From Nitrospirales bacterium (lineage in GTDB: Bacteria > Nitrospirota > Nitrospiria > Nitrospirales > UBA8639): a DNA stretch of 64,000 nt. The stretch spans positions 3,508,001-3,572,000 of the forward strand of contig JALDRJ010000002.1 of the NCBI GenBank assembly GCA_031315865.1, written 5' to 3'. Made by a program: the position numbers and the translations under genes. The notes beneath the pieces were generated by a model that had not been told where the DNA came from, searched no databases, and saw only the letters and a list, made by a program, of their open reading frames with translations. Positions 36,305 through 45,608 of this stretch are shown in pieces (within the stretch, counting starts at the first letter, position 1; the number at the start of each line of letters is the position of its first letter).

Positions 36305-37672
36305 ATGTCAGCAACGAACCATGACCCCTGGGATCTATTCAACATGGATATCCCAGAAAATCACTTTCCCCAAACAGGAACCGGTCCTCGCGTGGCCGAA
36401 GCCATTGTCAACAGTGAAGCATGGACCGATGCCCAGCCCATGATGAACCTTTCATCCTTCGTCACCACGTTCACGGAACCCGAATCGGAACGAATCGCTC
36501 ATGCCCATTTCCTGAAAAATTATATCGACCATGACATGTACCCGCAGCTCTTTAAAATGGAACAACGGATGGTGCGGTGGCTGCATCATCTTTGGAATGG
36601 GCCCCAAGATGTGACACCATACGGCACCGCAACGGTTGGCTCGAGTGAAGCGTGCATGTTGGCTGGGCTTGCCCATAAATGGAACTGGCGTCACGCGCGC
36701 CAAAAGGTAGGCAAGGACGCGAATCGCCCGAACATGGTAACTGGAGGCAATGTCCAAATCGTCTGGAAGAAATTCATGCGCTATTTTGATATCGAACCCC
36801 GGCTCGTGCCTCTACGCCCCGGTGCTTATGGCCTGACCGCCGAACGACTGGAAGAATTCGTCGATGAACATACCATCGCCGTCGTCGCGATCGCCGGACA
36901 GACATTTACGGGCGAGGACGACGATTTCCGAGGGATTCAAGCCTGGCTGGATGACTACGAAGCTCGCACCGGCATCAGCATTCCCATGCACATCGACGGT
37001 GCCTCAGGGGGGTTTGTCAATCCATTCACTGACCCTGACTACGAATGGGACTTCCGTCTACCGCGCGTGCAATCCATCAATGCCTCTGCGCATAAATTCG
37101 GATTGGTTCCTCCGGGACTGGGGTGGGTCATTTTCCGAGATGACACTGTCTTCCACAAAGATCTGATTTTCTACGTCAACTATCTCGGCGGCGACATGCC
37201 GACGGCCACCCTGAATTTCAGCCGAAACGCGTTTCAGGTTGCGTATCAATATTATCTATTCATCAGGCTAGGGTTTGAAGGTTACAGAAAAGTGATGACG
37301 ACGACGGTCACTAATTCCGCCTACCTTCGTCAGATGTTAGTCGATAGCGGATATTTTGAGATCATGAATGAAACACAGCGGATTCCCGTGGTAGCGCTGA
37401 CGCTCAAATCCTCGGTCACGAACTTCAACGAGTTCGATGTGTCGGCAAGAGTACGGGAGCGTGGCTGGGTGTTGTCTGCCTACACGATGCCGCCGGACGC
37501 CCAGGAAGTGCGTACCCTGCGTATCGTCGTACGTCCTCACCTGAACCACAATGTCGTGAAGGGGCTCGCTGAAGACATCATTGAAGCTTGCCAATGGCTT
37601 GAGAAGCATGGAGGCAATGAAACACCGCCACCATTGCATGATCACGCGACTCATTCGCCATCGAAATGTTGA
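36305..37672 (+). CDS. gadB: glutamate decarboxylase
   Basis: 455 residues. A PLP enzyme converting glutamate to GABA and CO2. The Schiff-base Lys264 is in INASAHKFGLVPPGLGW. The family start is recognisable (FPQTGTGPRVAEAIVNSEAW, MMNLSSFVTTFTEPE), as is the GTATVGSSEACMLAGLAHKW segment. GAGGAGAACA lies ahead of the ATG. Length is close to E. coli GadB (466). No GABA antiporter gene is beside it, so acid resistance is not implied; a GABA shunt or a specialised amino-acid pathway are options. Confidence 0.95.
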   Translation: MSATNHDPWDLFNMDIPENHFPQTGTGPRVAEAIVNSEAWTDAQPMMNLSSFVTTFTEPESERIAHAHFLKNYIDHDMYPQLFKMEQRMVRWLHHLWNGPQDVTPYGTATVGSSEACMLAGLAHKWNWRHARQKVGKDANRPNMVTGGNVQIVWKKFMRYFDIEPRLVPLRPGAYGLTAERLEEFVDEHTIAVVAIAGQTFTGEDDDFRGIQAWLDDYEARTGISIPMHIDGASGGFVNPFTDPDYEWDFRLPRVQSINASAHKFGLVPPGLGWVIFRDDTVFHKDLIFYVNYLGGDMPTATLNFSRNAFQVAYQYYLFIRLGFEGYRKVMTTTVTNSAYLRQMLVDSGYFEIMNETQRIPVVALTLKSSVTNFNEFDVSARVRERGWVLSAYTMPPDAQEVRTLRIVVRPHLNHNVVKGLAEDIIEACQWLEKHGGNETPPPLHDHATHSPSKC

Positions 37673-37843
37673 GACGGAAGGCCTGCATCTCTCACTGACG
37701 ATATCCTCTGGAAAATCGAACTCAGAATACCAGATTCCTTGATATCCGGAGCAAAGCCAGAAGTATGGCTCAACGATCTTCCAAGGCAAGGCCTGAGACA
37801 TGGCATGTATGAGATTACACGTCATCTGTACAGCCGGGATTCG

Positions 37844-38464
37844 TTAAGGTGGGTTTGTGACGATTTTCGCCAAGCGCAAGAGTTTGGAACTGACGACTAA
37901 ATCCCTGGCCTTGATGACCTCTGGATTGATCGCAAAACGAAATTTTTGCATTTCAAGGAAAAATTGAATCATACCCCCACTGTGTAAAAAACCGTCAGTT
38001 TCTCCGACGGTCAGAATGGCTTCGGTCCCCAACAACTGACGGATGTGTGACCACTGCGAGCTATAGCCTTGGTCAAAAAAAATCAGATGACAACCTTGAA
38101 CATTCTTGGGGGACGGATTACGAACGGTCAAAAATGAGTGGCCACCTTGTGTTTTCCCTTGAATCATCTGTTCGAAGATATCCGAAAAATAATCGGGCGC
38201 CATCAGGCAAATACGCATGGGCTCAGTGTTATCGGACAGTTTGGAGGAGGGCCATTGCAAAAATTGAGTGAAATGGTACAGGAAAGAGGCTTTGATTTCT
38301 AACTCCAGAGGCCGGGCCGCATAGGCACTCACGGTCATCGAGGAGCTAATGAACACCAAGCTCAGCCCTAAGCATACCAGCCCACGACAGGCCATGCTTC
38401 GTACAGTCGATGAACAGTGAAAGAGAAGAGAGAGCCGTCCCATCAGAATAGATGCCGAATACAT
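37844..38464 (-). CDS. YfiR-family periplasmic protein (DUF4154), copy A
   Basis: 206 residues. Signal peptide region CRGLVCLGLSLVFISSSMTVSAYA, then the DUF4154 pattern: ELEIKASFLYHFTQFLQWPSSK, MRICLMAPDYFSDIFEQMIQGKT, GCHLIFFDQGYSSQW, ILTVGETDGFLHSGGMIQFFLEMQKFRFAINPEVIKARDLVVSSKLLRLAKIV. In Pseudomonas YfiR represses a membrane diguanylate cyclase, YfiN. No cyclase gene is adjacent. A near-identical copy of the same length lies at 40982-41602. Confidence 0.9.
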   Translation of the reverse strand: MYSASILMGRLSLLFHCSSTVRSMACRGLVCLGLSLVFISSSMTVSAYAARPLELEIKASFLYHFTQFLQWPSSKLSDNTEPMRICLMAPDYFSDIFEQMIQGKTQGGHSFLTVRNPSPKNVQGCHLIFFDQGYSSQWSHIRQLLGTEAILTVGETDGFLHSGGMIQFFLEMQKFRFAINPEVIKARDLVVSSKLLRLAKIVTNPP

Positions 38465-38589
38465 ACGTCTAGGAAATAGTCCCGAGTACTCCCATCGCCT
38501 TATGTTTGTTGCTGGAGCAATAGAGCATCGAGGGCCTTACACTTTGCATATCCCCCATATTCAGGTACTGCATACGGATAAATACTATT

Positions 38590-40620
38590 CTAAAACCCCC
38601 AAGTGATTTTCCCATATACGCTTCTCTGAATTTCTGTCGACTGTGTTTGGAGGAATGAAGATTGAAATTCAGGATGATGATTATCGAATAAGTTTTTCCC
38701 CACCAAAGAAAGCTCGAGACCGGGCATCGGTTTCCATCCCAGACGAAGATCCAACGCCACGTAGGCTCCAATCGGTTGCGCCGTCAAATTATCGACGATT
38801 CGTACCCATGAATCGAATTCGACCTGGCCCGGAAAATTCATTAACGATCGAATCGAGCCTTGATGCTTGGGAGTGAGCCCCATCGTTTGGTCTTTGGCGT
38901 TCCCTGCCGGTCCATCGACATCGATGTCAATGTACGAATACGCGAGGCGTAGTTTCCACCAGTCTTGAAGAGGCAAGTCAGCCGCCACTTCCACTCCCCA
39001 GGTTTGGGCTTGAAGATTATTCGTGATCTCAGACGTAGGCGGGAAAAAACTCACAACCTGTCCCCCACGGAGATGATGATAGAAATTATAAAATCCCGTA
39101 AGGTCAAAGAAAACGCCCCCATCAGAAAAACGATATCCGAGTTCATAGGACAGAAGGGTTTCCGACTTAAACCCCTTTTGTCCTCTTACGACCGCCGGAA
39201 AAGCCACGTTGGCACTTGGGGGAATAAGGATCTGAGAGTTTTGTTCGAACCGAGACGGAATCCGAACGGCACGAGACACGGCTCCCCAGAAGCTATGAAC
39301 ATGAGAAGGCGTAAACAGGATTCGCCCACTGGGCTGATATTCGAATCCCGTGAAGGGATTGTGTGAAATCTTCGTACCCACATTGATCGAAAATGTGTTT
39401 GGAATAAGATACACTTCATCCTGTAGGAATCCGCTAACTAAATGTAACGTTTTAGAGGCGGGGTAGGTGGAAGCACTAATCGTATTCTGAAAATCATCAT
39501 TCCATAATCGATATTCCAGGCCCCAGATGATGTCATGTGATGACAGGAACGGAAACTGATGTTGGAAATCTGCGTTGAAGGCATCGATCGTGGTTTTGAC
39601 CGCCCGCTCTTCCCGTTCAAAATGATCATAAAATAGCTGGAAAACCATGTTTGAATGATACCCGAGGTCGCGCTTCCAGTTTCCGAGAAAATGCCCTCCC
39701 TTGAGATCAATATCCTCCTGGACCGGGGTGAATGCGTACGGGAAATTGGGAGATGTCGCCACAAGGTTTTGCTGCCCGGCTTTCCCCTGATAAAGTTCTC
39801 CTTCGAACATAAAGGCATTCTGCCCCAGGGGTGCCCAGTCGGCCCGAAAGCCTCCTCGGAACATGCGCGTATCATCATGTGCGCCGGATTGGTTAAATTG
39901 CGTGTCCCGGCTCCAATACTTGCCGAATAAACGATACTGCAACGTGTGGTCCGAATGTCCGCCATACCGCATAGCGAGAATATCTTCTTCACTCCCGGCA
40001 AGGCCACTGAGTAATGCTCCTTGAGTATCACGAGAATGTTTGGTGATAATATTGATGACACCATTCATTGCATTCACTCCCCACAGCGTTCCAGCTGGGC
40101 CACGGGATATTTCGATACGTTCGATGTCTTCCAGCATCGTATCCTGAATTTCCCAGGTGACCCCCGTAAACAAAGAATTGTAGACCGGTCGGCCGTCGAG
40201 CAAAACCAGCAATTTATTCGCAAATCGATCATTAAACCCTCGTATGCTGACAGCCCACTGATTATTGTTAATGCGTCCAACCTGGACTCCGGGCGCCATA
40301 CGAAGGGCTTCCGGAATACTCGTCACACCAGATCTCCGTATATCTTCATGGGTAATGACATACACAGCCGCAGTGGTTTGGACGAGTTTTTGTTGTTTCT
40401 TGCCGAGGGAGGTGACTTGAATTTCCATGAGCTCTTCAAGGCTCAGTGTCGTGAGGTCCAGGTCTCCGGCGTCATCAATCGATTCAGCCCGTGCCAGATT
40501 GAAGGGGTTGCCGCCATCGACAAGAGTGATGGAAATTGAACCGCTTAGAAAGAACGCGAGGCAAATCCCGATCGTTCTCCACGAGAAAAATCTCACCGAC
40601 TGACTCCATGCTTTCATCAT
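38590..40620 (-). CDS. TonB-dependent outer-membrane receptor
   Basis: 676 residues. Signal peptide near residues 10-45. A TonB-box-like and linker stretch (LTTLSLEELMEIQVTSLGKK) leads into a plug domain: VYVITHEDIRRSGVTSIPEALRMAPGVQV, SIRGFNDRFANKLLVLLDGRPVYN, IERIEISRGPAGTLWGVNAMNGVINIIT. A 22-strand-type barrel follows, ending in GKITWGF with the usual terminal Phe. The ligand is unknown. It is flanked by two YfiR copies on the same strand, a pairing that suggests a surface-signalling unit rather than plain siderophore uptake. Confidence 0.93.
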   Translation of the reverse strand: MMKAWSQSVRFFSWRTIGICLAFFLSGSISITLVDGGNPFNLARAESIDDAGDLDLTTLSLEELMEIQVTSLGKKQQKLVQTTAAVYVITHEDIRRSGVTSIPEALRMAPGVQVGRINNNQWAVSIRGFNDRFANKLLVLLDGRPVYNSLFTGVTWEIQDTMLEDIERIEISRGPAGTLWGVNAMNGVINIITKHSRDTQGALLSGLAGSEEDILAMRYGGHSDHTLQYRLFGKYWSRDTQFNQSGAHDDTRMFRGGFRADWAPLGQNAFMFEGELYQGKAGQQNLVATSPNFPYAFTPVQEDIDLKGGHFLGNWKRDLGYHSNMVFQLFYDHFEREERAVKTTIDAFNADFQHQFPFLSSHDIIWGLEYRLWNDDFQNTISASTYPASKTLHLVSGFLQDEVYLIPNTFSINVGTKISHNPFTGFEYQPSGRILFTPSHVHSFWGAVSRAVRIPSRFEQNSQILIPPSANVAFPAVVRGQKGFKSETLLSYELGYRFSDGGVFFDLTGFYNFYHHLRGGQVVSFFPPTSEITNNLQAQTWGVEVAADLPLQDWWKLRLAYSYIDIDVDGPAGNAKDQTMGLTPKHQGSIRSLMNFPGQVEFDSWVRIVDNLTAQPIGAYVALDLRLGWKPMPGLELSLVGKNLFDNHHPEFQSSFLQTQSTEIQRSVYGKITWGF

Positions 40621-40981
40621 GTTCGCCTGGGTATCACCAAGATAGACTAATCTTCACGATACGCACCTATTAAAGGGCATTCGAACGCAATGCCCCCTTT
40701 TAAGTCGTTATCGGCGATAATCTTCCAAAAAATATAGGAGTTTTTCTGAAAAATGCGGTCCCTGTTGGTGCACATGGCAAACAATCATGATGAGATCGTA
40801 GAGGTGAGAGGAAGGAAATAGGCTTCCCGGCTTCACTGGCGGGATGCGACGGAGTCAAGCGTCAGGGCTAGGGACCTTGATTGGACAACATAGATGCTTG
40901 ATAACTTCAGGGTAAGGTTTGAGGAATTGTCGGCAGTCCGTCAATCAGCGAAATCATTGAGAGCAGTGCCATCGAAATCCG
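40621..40981. other. intergenic region, 361 bp, upstream of the receptor gene
   Basis: No gene seen. It holds a hairpin with a weak T-tail (40672-40702), and its right end (about 40963-40981) matches the sequence just downstream of the other yfiR copy, so the duplicated segment reaches beyond the coding region. Confidence 0.55.
40672..40702 (-). terminator. possible terminator between yfiR copy B and the receptor gene
   Basis: GGGCATT (40675-40681) pairs with AATGCCC (40689-40695) around a 7-nt loop, flanked by AAA and TTTT. The minus-strand tail is only TTTAAT, so it is weak. It lies about 50 bp before the receptor start, so it might also be a leader hairpin. Confidence 0.35.
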
Positions 40982-41602
40982 TCAAGGTGGAACCGTGACG
41001 ATTTTTGCCACACGCAAGAGTTTGGAACTGATGACTAAATCCTTAGCCTTGATGACGTCTGGATTGATCGCAAAACGAAACTTTTTCATTTCAAGGAAAA
41101 ACTGAATCATGCCCCCACTGTGCAAAAAGCCGTCAGCTTCACCAACGGTCAGAATGGCTTCAGTCCCCAACAGATGGCGAATGCGTGACCACCGCGAGCT
41201 ATGGCCATGCTCAAAAAAGATCAGATGACAATCCTGGACATTCTTGGAGGACGGGTTACGAACGATCAAAAGAGGATGGGCCCCTCGTGTTTTCCCTTGG
41301 ATGAGCTGTTCGAAGATATCCGAAAAGTAATCTTGCGCCATCAGGCAAATGCGGATGGGCTCAGCATTGCCGGACAATTTGGAAGAAGGCCAACGCAAAA
41401 ATTGAGTGAGATGGTACAGGAAAGAAGCTTTCATTTTTAACTCTAGAGATGGAGACTCATAGGCACGTAAGATCGTCGGGGAACTGATGAACATGATGCT
41501 CAGCCCAAAGCATACCAACACTCGGCAGACCCCGATTCGTCCAGCCGAGAAACAGTGAAGGAAAAGAGAGAGCCGTGTCATCAAGTTCGATACGGAATAC
41601 AT
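40982..41602 (-). CDS. YfiR-family periplasmic protein (DUF4154), copy B
   Basis: 206 residues, exactly the length of copy A and aligned with it without gaps. Same signal peptide layout (CRVLVCFGLSIMFISSPTILRAYE) and same domain (ELKMKASFLYHLTQFLRWPSSK, ILTVGEADGFLHSGGMIQFFLEMKKFRFAINPDVIKAKDLVISSKLLRVAKIV). Most differences are conservative or silent, so both copies look functional. Read in transcription order the genes are yfiR-B, receptor, yfiR-A. Confidence 0.9.
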   Translation of the reverse strand: MYSVSNLMTRLSLFLHCFSAGRIGVCRVLVCFGLSIMFISSPTILRAYESPSLELKMKASFLYHLTQFLRWPSSKLSGNAEPIRICLMAQDYFSDIFEQLIQGKTRGAHPLLIVRNPSSKNVQDCHLIFFEHGHSSRWSRIRHLLGTEAILTVGEADGFLHSGGMIQFFLEMKKFRFAINPDVIKAKDLVISSKLLRVAKIVTVPP

Positions 41603-42346
41603 AAGTCTACGAGATGGTCGTGAGCTTCCTACAGTCTAATCTTGTTCTTCGGGAACTATCATCAGTGAGGCCGGCCGTTCCTCCCAATTGAATGCAAATA
41701 ACTGAAGTCCTGAAACGCTCAGATAATGGTCCAGAAATCCTCGACATGGAGAGTCATTCGAACAGTCTAGACCCTTAGCAGTTTTAAAAACCCAATTAGT
41801 GAATCCTGATTGCTCTGTCCGGAAAAATCTCACGAGCCTACTCCACCATGTCACGATTGTGGTCTGTTGATCATCATGGGCTCATTCACAAAAGCTTCTT
41901 GAGTGCATGCATACAATCTCAATTGTTCTAGTTTAATATCGGCACTCACCTTCAACGTTAAGATAGGAAATTTTCTGAAAGCATCGCTATCGAATGTCTG
42001 GCATTGTAGAAACCGTCTTGAAGCATTCTTAATGTATATTGAAAGGAACGAATAATCAGCCAAGGGCAGGACGCCAGATTTATTGAGCGATTTCGCACCA
42101 AGTCAGATAACTAATGTGTATTGAATGGAATAGAAAAGCTAACGAATGCAGGAGGCCTGACTTATAGAGCGATTTCGCACTAGGCCAAATGGCCGATGCC
42201 TATTGAATGGGATAGCAAAGTTGGTTGCTGCGAAGGCTCCTCGATGCCGAGCGATTTCGCACCAATCAGATGGATGAACAACCGAGGACAAGAAAAAACA
42301 ATGCGATGCGTTGAAGAAAGCAGAAGACTTGAGTTCAAAGGAACTA
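41603..42346. other. 744-bp region with no supported gene
   Basis: Two short overlapping frames on the minus strand (41636-41854 and 41851-42063) resemble no family and lack ribosome sites. The right part is occupied by the 82-bp tandem repeat. This is the longest stretch in the window without a gene I can defend. Confidence 0.55.
42030..42264. repeat. 82-bp imperfect tandem repeat, about three copies
   Basis: The core GAGCGATTTCGCACYA occurs at 42085, 42167 and 42249, exactly 82 bp apart. Each full unit also carries TATTGAATGGRATAGMAAAG at the same offset. A third, more decayed copy of that second block lies at about 42036 without a core before it. The core contains the small dyad GCGA-TT-TCGC. 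The units do not encode a continuous protein in any frame I checked. It sits in the intergenic space downstream of recN. Confidence 0.85.
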
Positions 42347-44029
42347 TTAAGAGGAACGAGCTGCCTTTAACATCTCCGTTGCCGTTTGGCGCACAGCTTT
42401 GGTGACCTCCTTCCCGCCAAGCATCCTTGAGATCTCATCCTGTCGCTCTCGCTCTGTGAGTTGACGAACACGTGTCGTCGTCCTGTTCCCGTGGACCTCT
42501 TTTTCGATATAGAAATGGATATGAGCCTGAGAAGCGAGTTGCGGAAGGTGAGTAATACAAAAGACCTGATGGTATCGCGAAACCTCACGCAAACGTTTTC
42601 CAATTACACTTCCGACTCCTCCACCCACCCCAGAATCGACTTCATCGAATACAAGAACGGGGACTTCGTCCGCTTCAGAAAGAACCGACTTCATCGCCAA
42701 CATCACTCGTGAGAGTTCACCTCCCGAAGCAATCCTGGACAACGGATGAAGCGGCTCGCCGGGATTGGCGGAAAACAGAAACTCGACGACATCCTTTCCA
42801 GTAGGACCGAACGCCTCAACTTCAGACAGGACATGTACCTGCACAGCGAATCGCACATGACTCATGTGTAGGGCCGTCAGTTCAACCTTAAGCTTTTTTT
42901 CGAGATTCTGTGCGGCCTTTCGACGTTTGCTGGACAAGTCTTGTGCACGTTCATCTACCTGAGCGCGCAACTCCGATACGTGCTGCCGTACTCGTTCGAT
43001 GTGTGCATCGACATCGGCATTGCCGGCTAATTCAGCTTCGAGTGTTTGTTGTAAGTGGAGTAGTTCGTCGATTGACGAGTGATACTTCTTTTGTAAGCGC
43101 TGGAGTTTAGCGATGCGATCATCCAGTTCTCCAAGGCGCTCAGGATCATACTCGAGCGTTTCGCGATAATTTCGTAGACCATCGGCATACTCACGGAGCG
43201 TGACAACAGCCGTTTCCCCCAATGGAGACCATTCTTTAACGCTTGCGTCGAGAGCTTCCAGTTCCTGGATTGTATGCGTGATAATCTGCAACCGGCTTAC
43301 GACCGCAGTATCACTCTCGTATAAGAGTTGATACGACTGTTCAACGAGTTCGCCAATCCGCTCGTGATGCCGGAGCCGTTGATATTCCTGCCTCAAGGCC
43401 TCTTCTTCCCCAACTTGCAGGCTCGCCTCGCGCAGTTCCTGAAGTTGAAATTGCTTCATCTCAAGGTGACGTTCTTGTTCTTCACGTTGGGTGACCTGGT
43501 CCGCAAGTGCTTGTTTCTGTGCTCGCCACGCCTGGTAGATCCGCACATATTGTTCTCTTGCATCCTTCGTTTTCCCAAAACCATCCAACACATCCAACTG
43601 GGCCTGTGTCGACAAGAGAGATTGCTGATCATGCTGACCGTGAATATCCAGCAAACGACTCGCGAGCGTTTGCACGGTTTGGATAGGAGTGAGCACTCCA
43701 TTCACGTACGTCCTATTTTTCCCGGCCTTGGAAAGCACGCGCCGGATCAAGAGTTCGTCTTCGTCAGCAGTCAAAAGATCATGCACTCGAAGATGCTCAA
43801 GCAGTGGGCTGTTGAACGGTACAGTAAATGCGGCTTCCACGGTGGCTTGCTCGGCGTCGGATCGAATGTGTTCGCTCGAGGCTCGACCACCGGCGATTAA
43901 CTCAAGCGCATCGATCAACAAAGATTTACCAGCCCCGGTTTCGCCCGTGAGCACGATAAATCCTTCAGGAAATTCCAGATGCAGTTGATCAATCAGCGCA
44001 AAGTTTGTAATGCGGAGTTCAGTGAGCAT
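42347..44029 (-). CDS. recN: DNA repair protein RecN
   Basis: 560 residues, an SMC-like ATPase for double-strand-break repair. Walker A GETGAGKS is at 29-36 after MLTELRITNFALIDQL. A long central coiled coil follows (about 150-380). The ABC signature RIASGGELSRVMLAMK and Walker B VLVFDEVDSGVGG are near 455-490. The length is normal for RecN. trxA lies 24 bp upstream on the same strand, so they may be co-transcribed. Confidence 0.97.
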   Translation of the reverse strand: MLTELRITNFALIDQLHLEFPEGFIVLTGETGAGKSLLIDALELIAGGRASSEHIRSDAEQATVEAAFTVPFNSPLLEHLRVHDLLTADEDELLIRRVLSKAGKNRTYVNGVLTPIQTVQTLASRLLDIHGQHDQQSLLSTQAQLDVLDGFGKTKDAREQYVRIYQAWRAQKQALADQVTQREEQERHLEMKQFQLQELREASLQVGEEEALRQEYQRLRHHERIGELVEQSYQLLYESDTAVVSRLQIITHTIQELEALDASVKEWSPLGETAVVTLREYADGLRNYRETLEYDPERLGELDDRIAKLQRLQKKYHSSIDELLHLQQTLEAELAGNADVDAHIERVRQHVSELRAQVDERAQDLSSKRRKAAQNLEKKLKVELTALHMSHVRFAVQVHVLSEVEAFGPTGKDVVEFLFSANPGEPLHPLSRIASGGELSRVMLAMKSVLSEADEVPVLVFDEVDSGVGGGVGSVIGKRLREVSRYHQVFCITHLPQLASQAHIHFYIEKEVHGNRTTTRVRQLTERERQDEISRMLGGKEVTKAVRQTATEMLKAARSS

Positions 44030-44053
44030 AGAACCCCGTCACCGACCACGGAA

Positions 44054-44401
44054 CTAAGCCGTAGCGGATGACTGTGCGAGGAGGGAGTCAATGACTTGTT
44101 TGAATTGTTGTTTTGAACGGGCGCCAACGATTTTCTCGACCGGTTCGCCATTCTTGAAGAACAAGATCGTCGGAATACTCATGATTTGAAATTTACCGGC
44201 GACTTCAGGGACTTCATCCGTGTTTAATTTCATGACTTTTAATTTACCTTGGTACTCTTTGGCTAACTCTTCCACCACCGGAGCAACCATTTGACAAGGA
44301 CCACACCACACGGCCCAGAAATCAACCATTACGATATCAGAAGAATTCGCCACTTCGGCTTCCCAATTTTCTGCAGTAGCCTGCGCAACCAATGTGGACA
44401 C
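44054..44401 (-). CDS. trxA: thioredoxin
   Basis: 115 residues from a GTG start (MSTLVAQATAENW); the open frame extends 15 codons further up without a better site. AAAGGGGG lies upstream of this GTG. The active site WCGPC is at 32-36, and the conserved cis-Pro is in IMSIPTILFF. A cytoplasmic disulfide reductase. Confidence 0.96.
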   Translation of the reverse strand: MSTLVAQATAENWEAEVANSSDIVMVDFWAVWCGPCQMVAPVVEELAKEYQGKLKVMKLNTDEVPEVAGKFQIMSIPTILFFKNGEPVEKIVGARSKQQFKQVIDSLLAQSSATA

Positions 44402-44565
44402 GCGCACCCCCTTTGCTAGACGTGAGTGAATGATGAGGTTCAGCAAGACTTCATCCTAAACTGAGGTTCTGGATAGTGTCAACATTCTTCTTGGTACAGC
44501 CTCGATCACATTGTTTCAGGTTTCCGATCCTTCGTTTTCCCTCTCGCGCCTGAGGCATTTCGTCT

Positions 44566-45126
44566 TTACCAATCCCATTCTTCTGGTACGCCTGTCCACC
44601 AATCATCGGGATGTGCCTCTCGCCACCTCATCTGTTGCGCCCACATTTCAGTCGTTCGTTCTTGATCTAGACGATTTGCCATAGCCGAGGCTATATCAAA
44701 CTGTTGACGGAGACCTTCGTGGATCATTTCGCGCGCCATGCGCGGCATGACATTAGGAGGATCGATGATGTCAAGCAATTTTCGCGTGGTGAGGTTCAAG
44801 GCTATCTGCCCAACTTTAACCCAATCATCTTTTTTCTGTAAGGCCGAAAGATGTCCTTCGATTGCCTCATAGACATACGCCAAATAAACATAGCCAGCAA
44901 CAGAGGGATAGTCATCCAAATACTTTTGACAGGCTTCGACAGCACGGCGGTAGTCTCCTGCTTTAAGGTATACCTTCGCCCGATGAAGATGGGAAGTCGA
45001 CAGGGCCTTCTGAATTCGTTTGGCCGCATAGCCCGTCTGACCGGAAAAGGGAAGGGCCCACGCCATGCAAGCGACCATGACGAAACACCATATCCTGAAG
45101 AATCCATTCATCCGCTGATAATCCAT
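44566..45126 (-). CDS. exported TPR-like protein
   Basis: 186 residues. Signal peptide (RIWCFVMVACMAWALPFSGQTGYA; the true start may be Met6), then one TPR-like pair of helices (HRAKVYLKAGDYRRAVEACQKYLDDYPSVAGYVYLAYVYEAI). The C-terminus is charged and Trp-rich (MRWREAHPDDWWTGVPEEWDW). Function unknown; the layout fits a periplasmic scaffold. Confidence 0.75.
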   Translation of the reverse strand: MDYQRMNGFFRIWCFVMVACMAWALPFSGQTGYAAKRIQKALSTSHLHRAKVYLKAGDYRRAVEACQKYLDDYPSVAGYVYLAYVYEAIEGHLSALQKKDDWVKVGQIALNLTTRKLLDIIDPPNVMPRMAREMIHEGLRQQFDIASAMANRLDQERTTEMWAQQMRWREAHPDDWWTGVPEEWDW

Positions 45127-45608
45127 GATAATCTTTTTATTTCTGTCGACTTGGTTTCTCCTGCCCTACAGCTTACACGAGCTATTAGAGGACGATTTCT
45201 GGTCTGAGATCAGTATGTCAGCTATTCAAGATAGATATCTTTCGTTGATTGTCCGGACGAAATTTACCTCTGTCGATATTCTTATCAGTTTCACAATGGT
45301 GTATTTTTAAGAGATTTTATCAAAAACCATCCTCAAAATCTGTCGGCTTCTCGAATTCATGTCAGTTTTTTTAACAACAAACTGATTCCTTCTCAAGATT
45401 TTTGGCATGTTCGACCCTGAGAACCTTAGTCGTTCTGGCCAAATCCTCCTTTAACACCCCATATTTTCCCGTAATCACTCCTGAGCACCCGCGCACGGAG
45501 GATGCGGCATGGCCTTTGCCAATTATCCCTACCATACAGCCGAATAACTTCATTAATAGAAACACAAACAAATGGGCTCCATTATTCACTAACCTCTACT
45601 CACACAGT
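45127..45608. other. intergenic region, 482 bp, between divergent genes
   Basis: An open frame runs into the cell-wall hydrolase from 45402, but its N-terminal part has no coding character. A small inverted repeat TCAGTTT/AAACTGA lies near 45363-45386. No RNA gene or clear promoter was identified. Confidence 0.45.

Noticed and set aside
41636-42063. Two short overlapping minus-strand frames (72 and 70 codons)
   Set aside because: No family pattern and no ribosome sites, and one runs into the decayed part of the 82-bp repeat. Chance frames are more likely.
42085-42264. CRISPR-like periodic repeat
   Set aside because: The period is fixed at 82 bp, but the sequence between the cores is itself related between units, not unique spacers, and no cas gene is near.
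45402-45608. N-terminal extension of the SleB-like hydrolase
   Set aside because: The added 69 residues have no coding character, and they would bury the signal peptide that begins at 45609.
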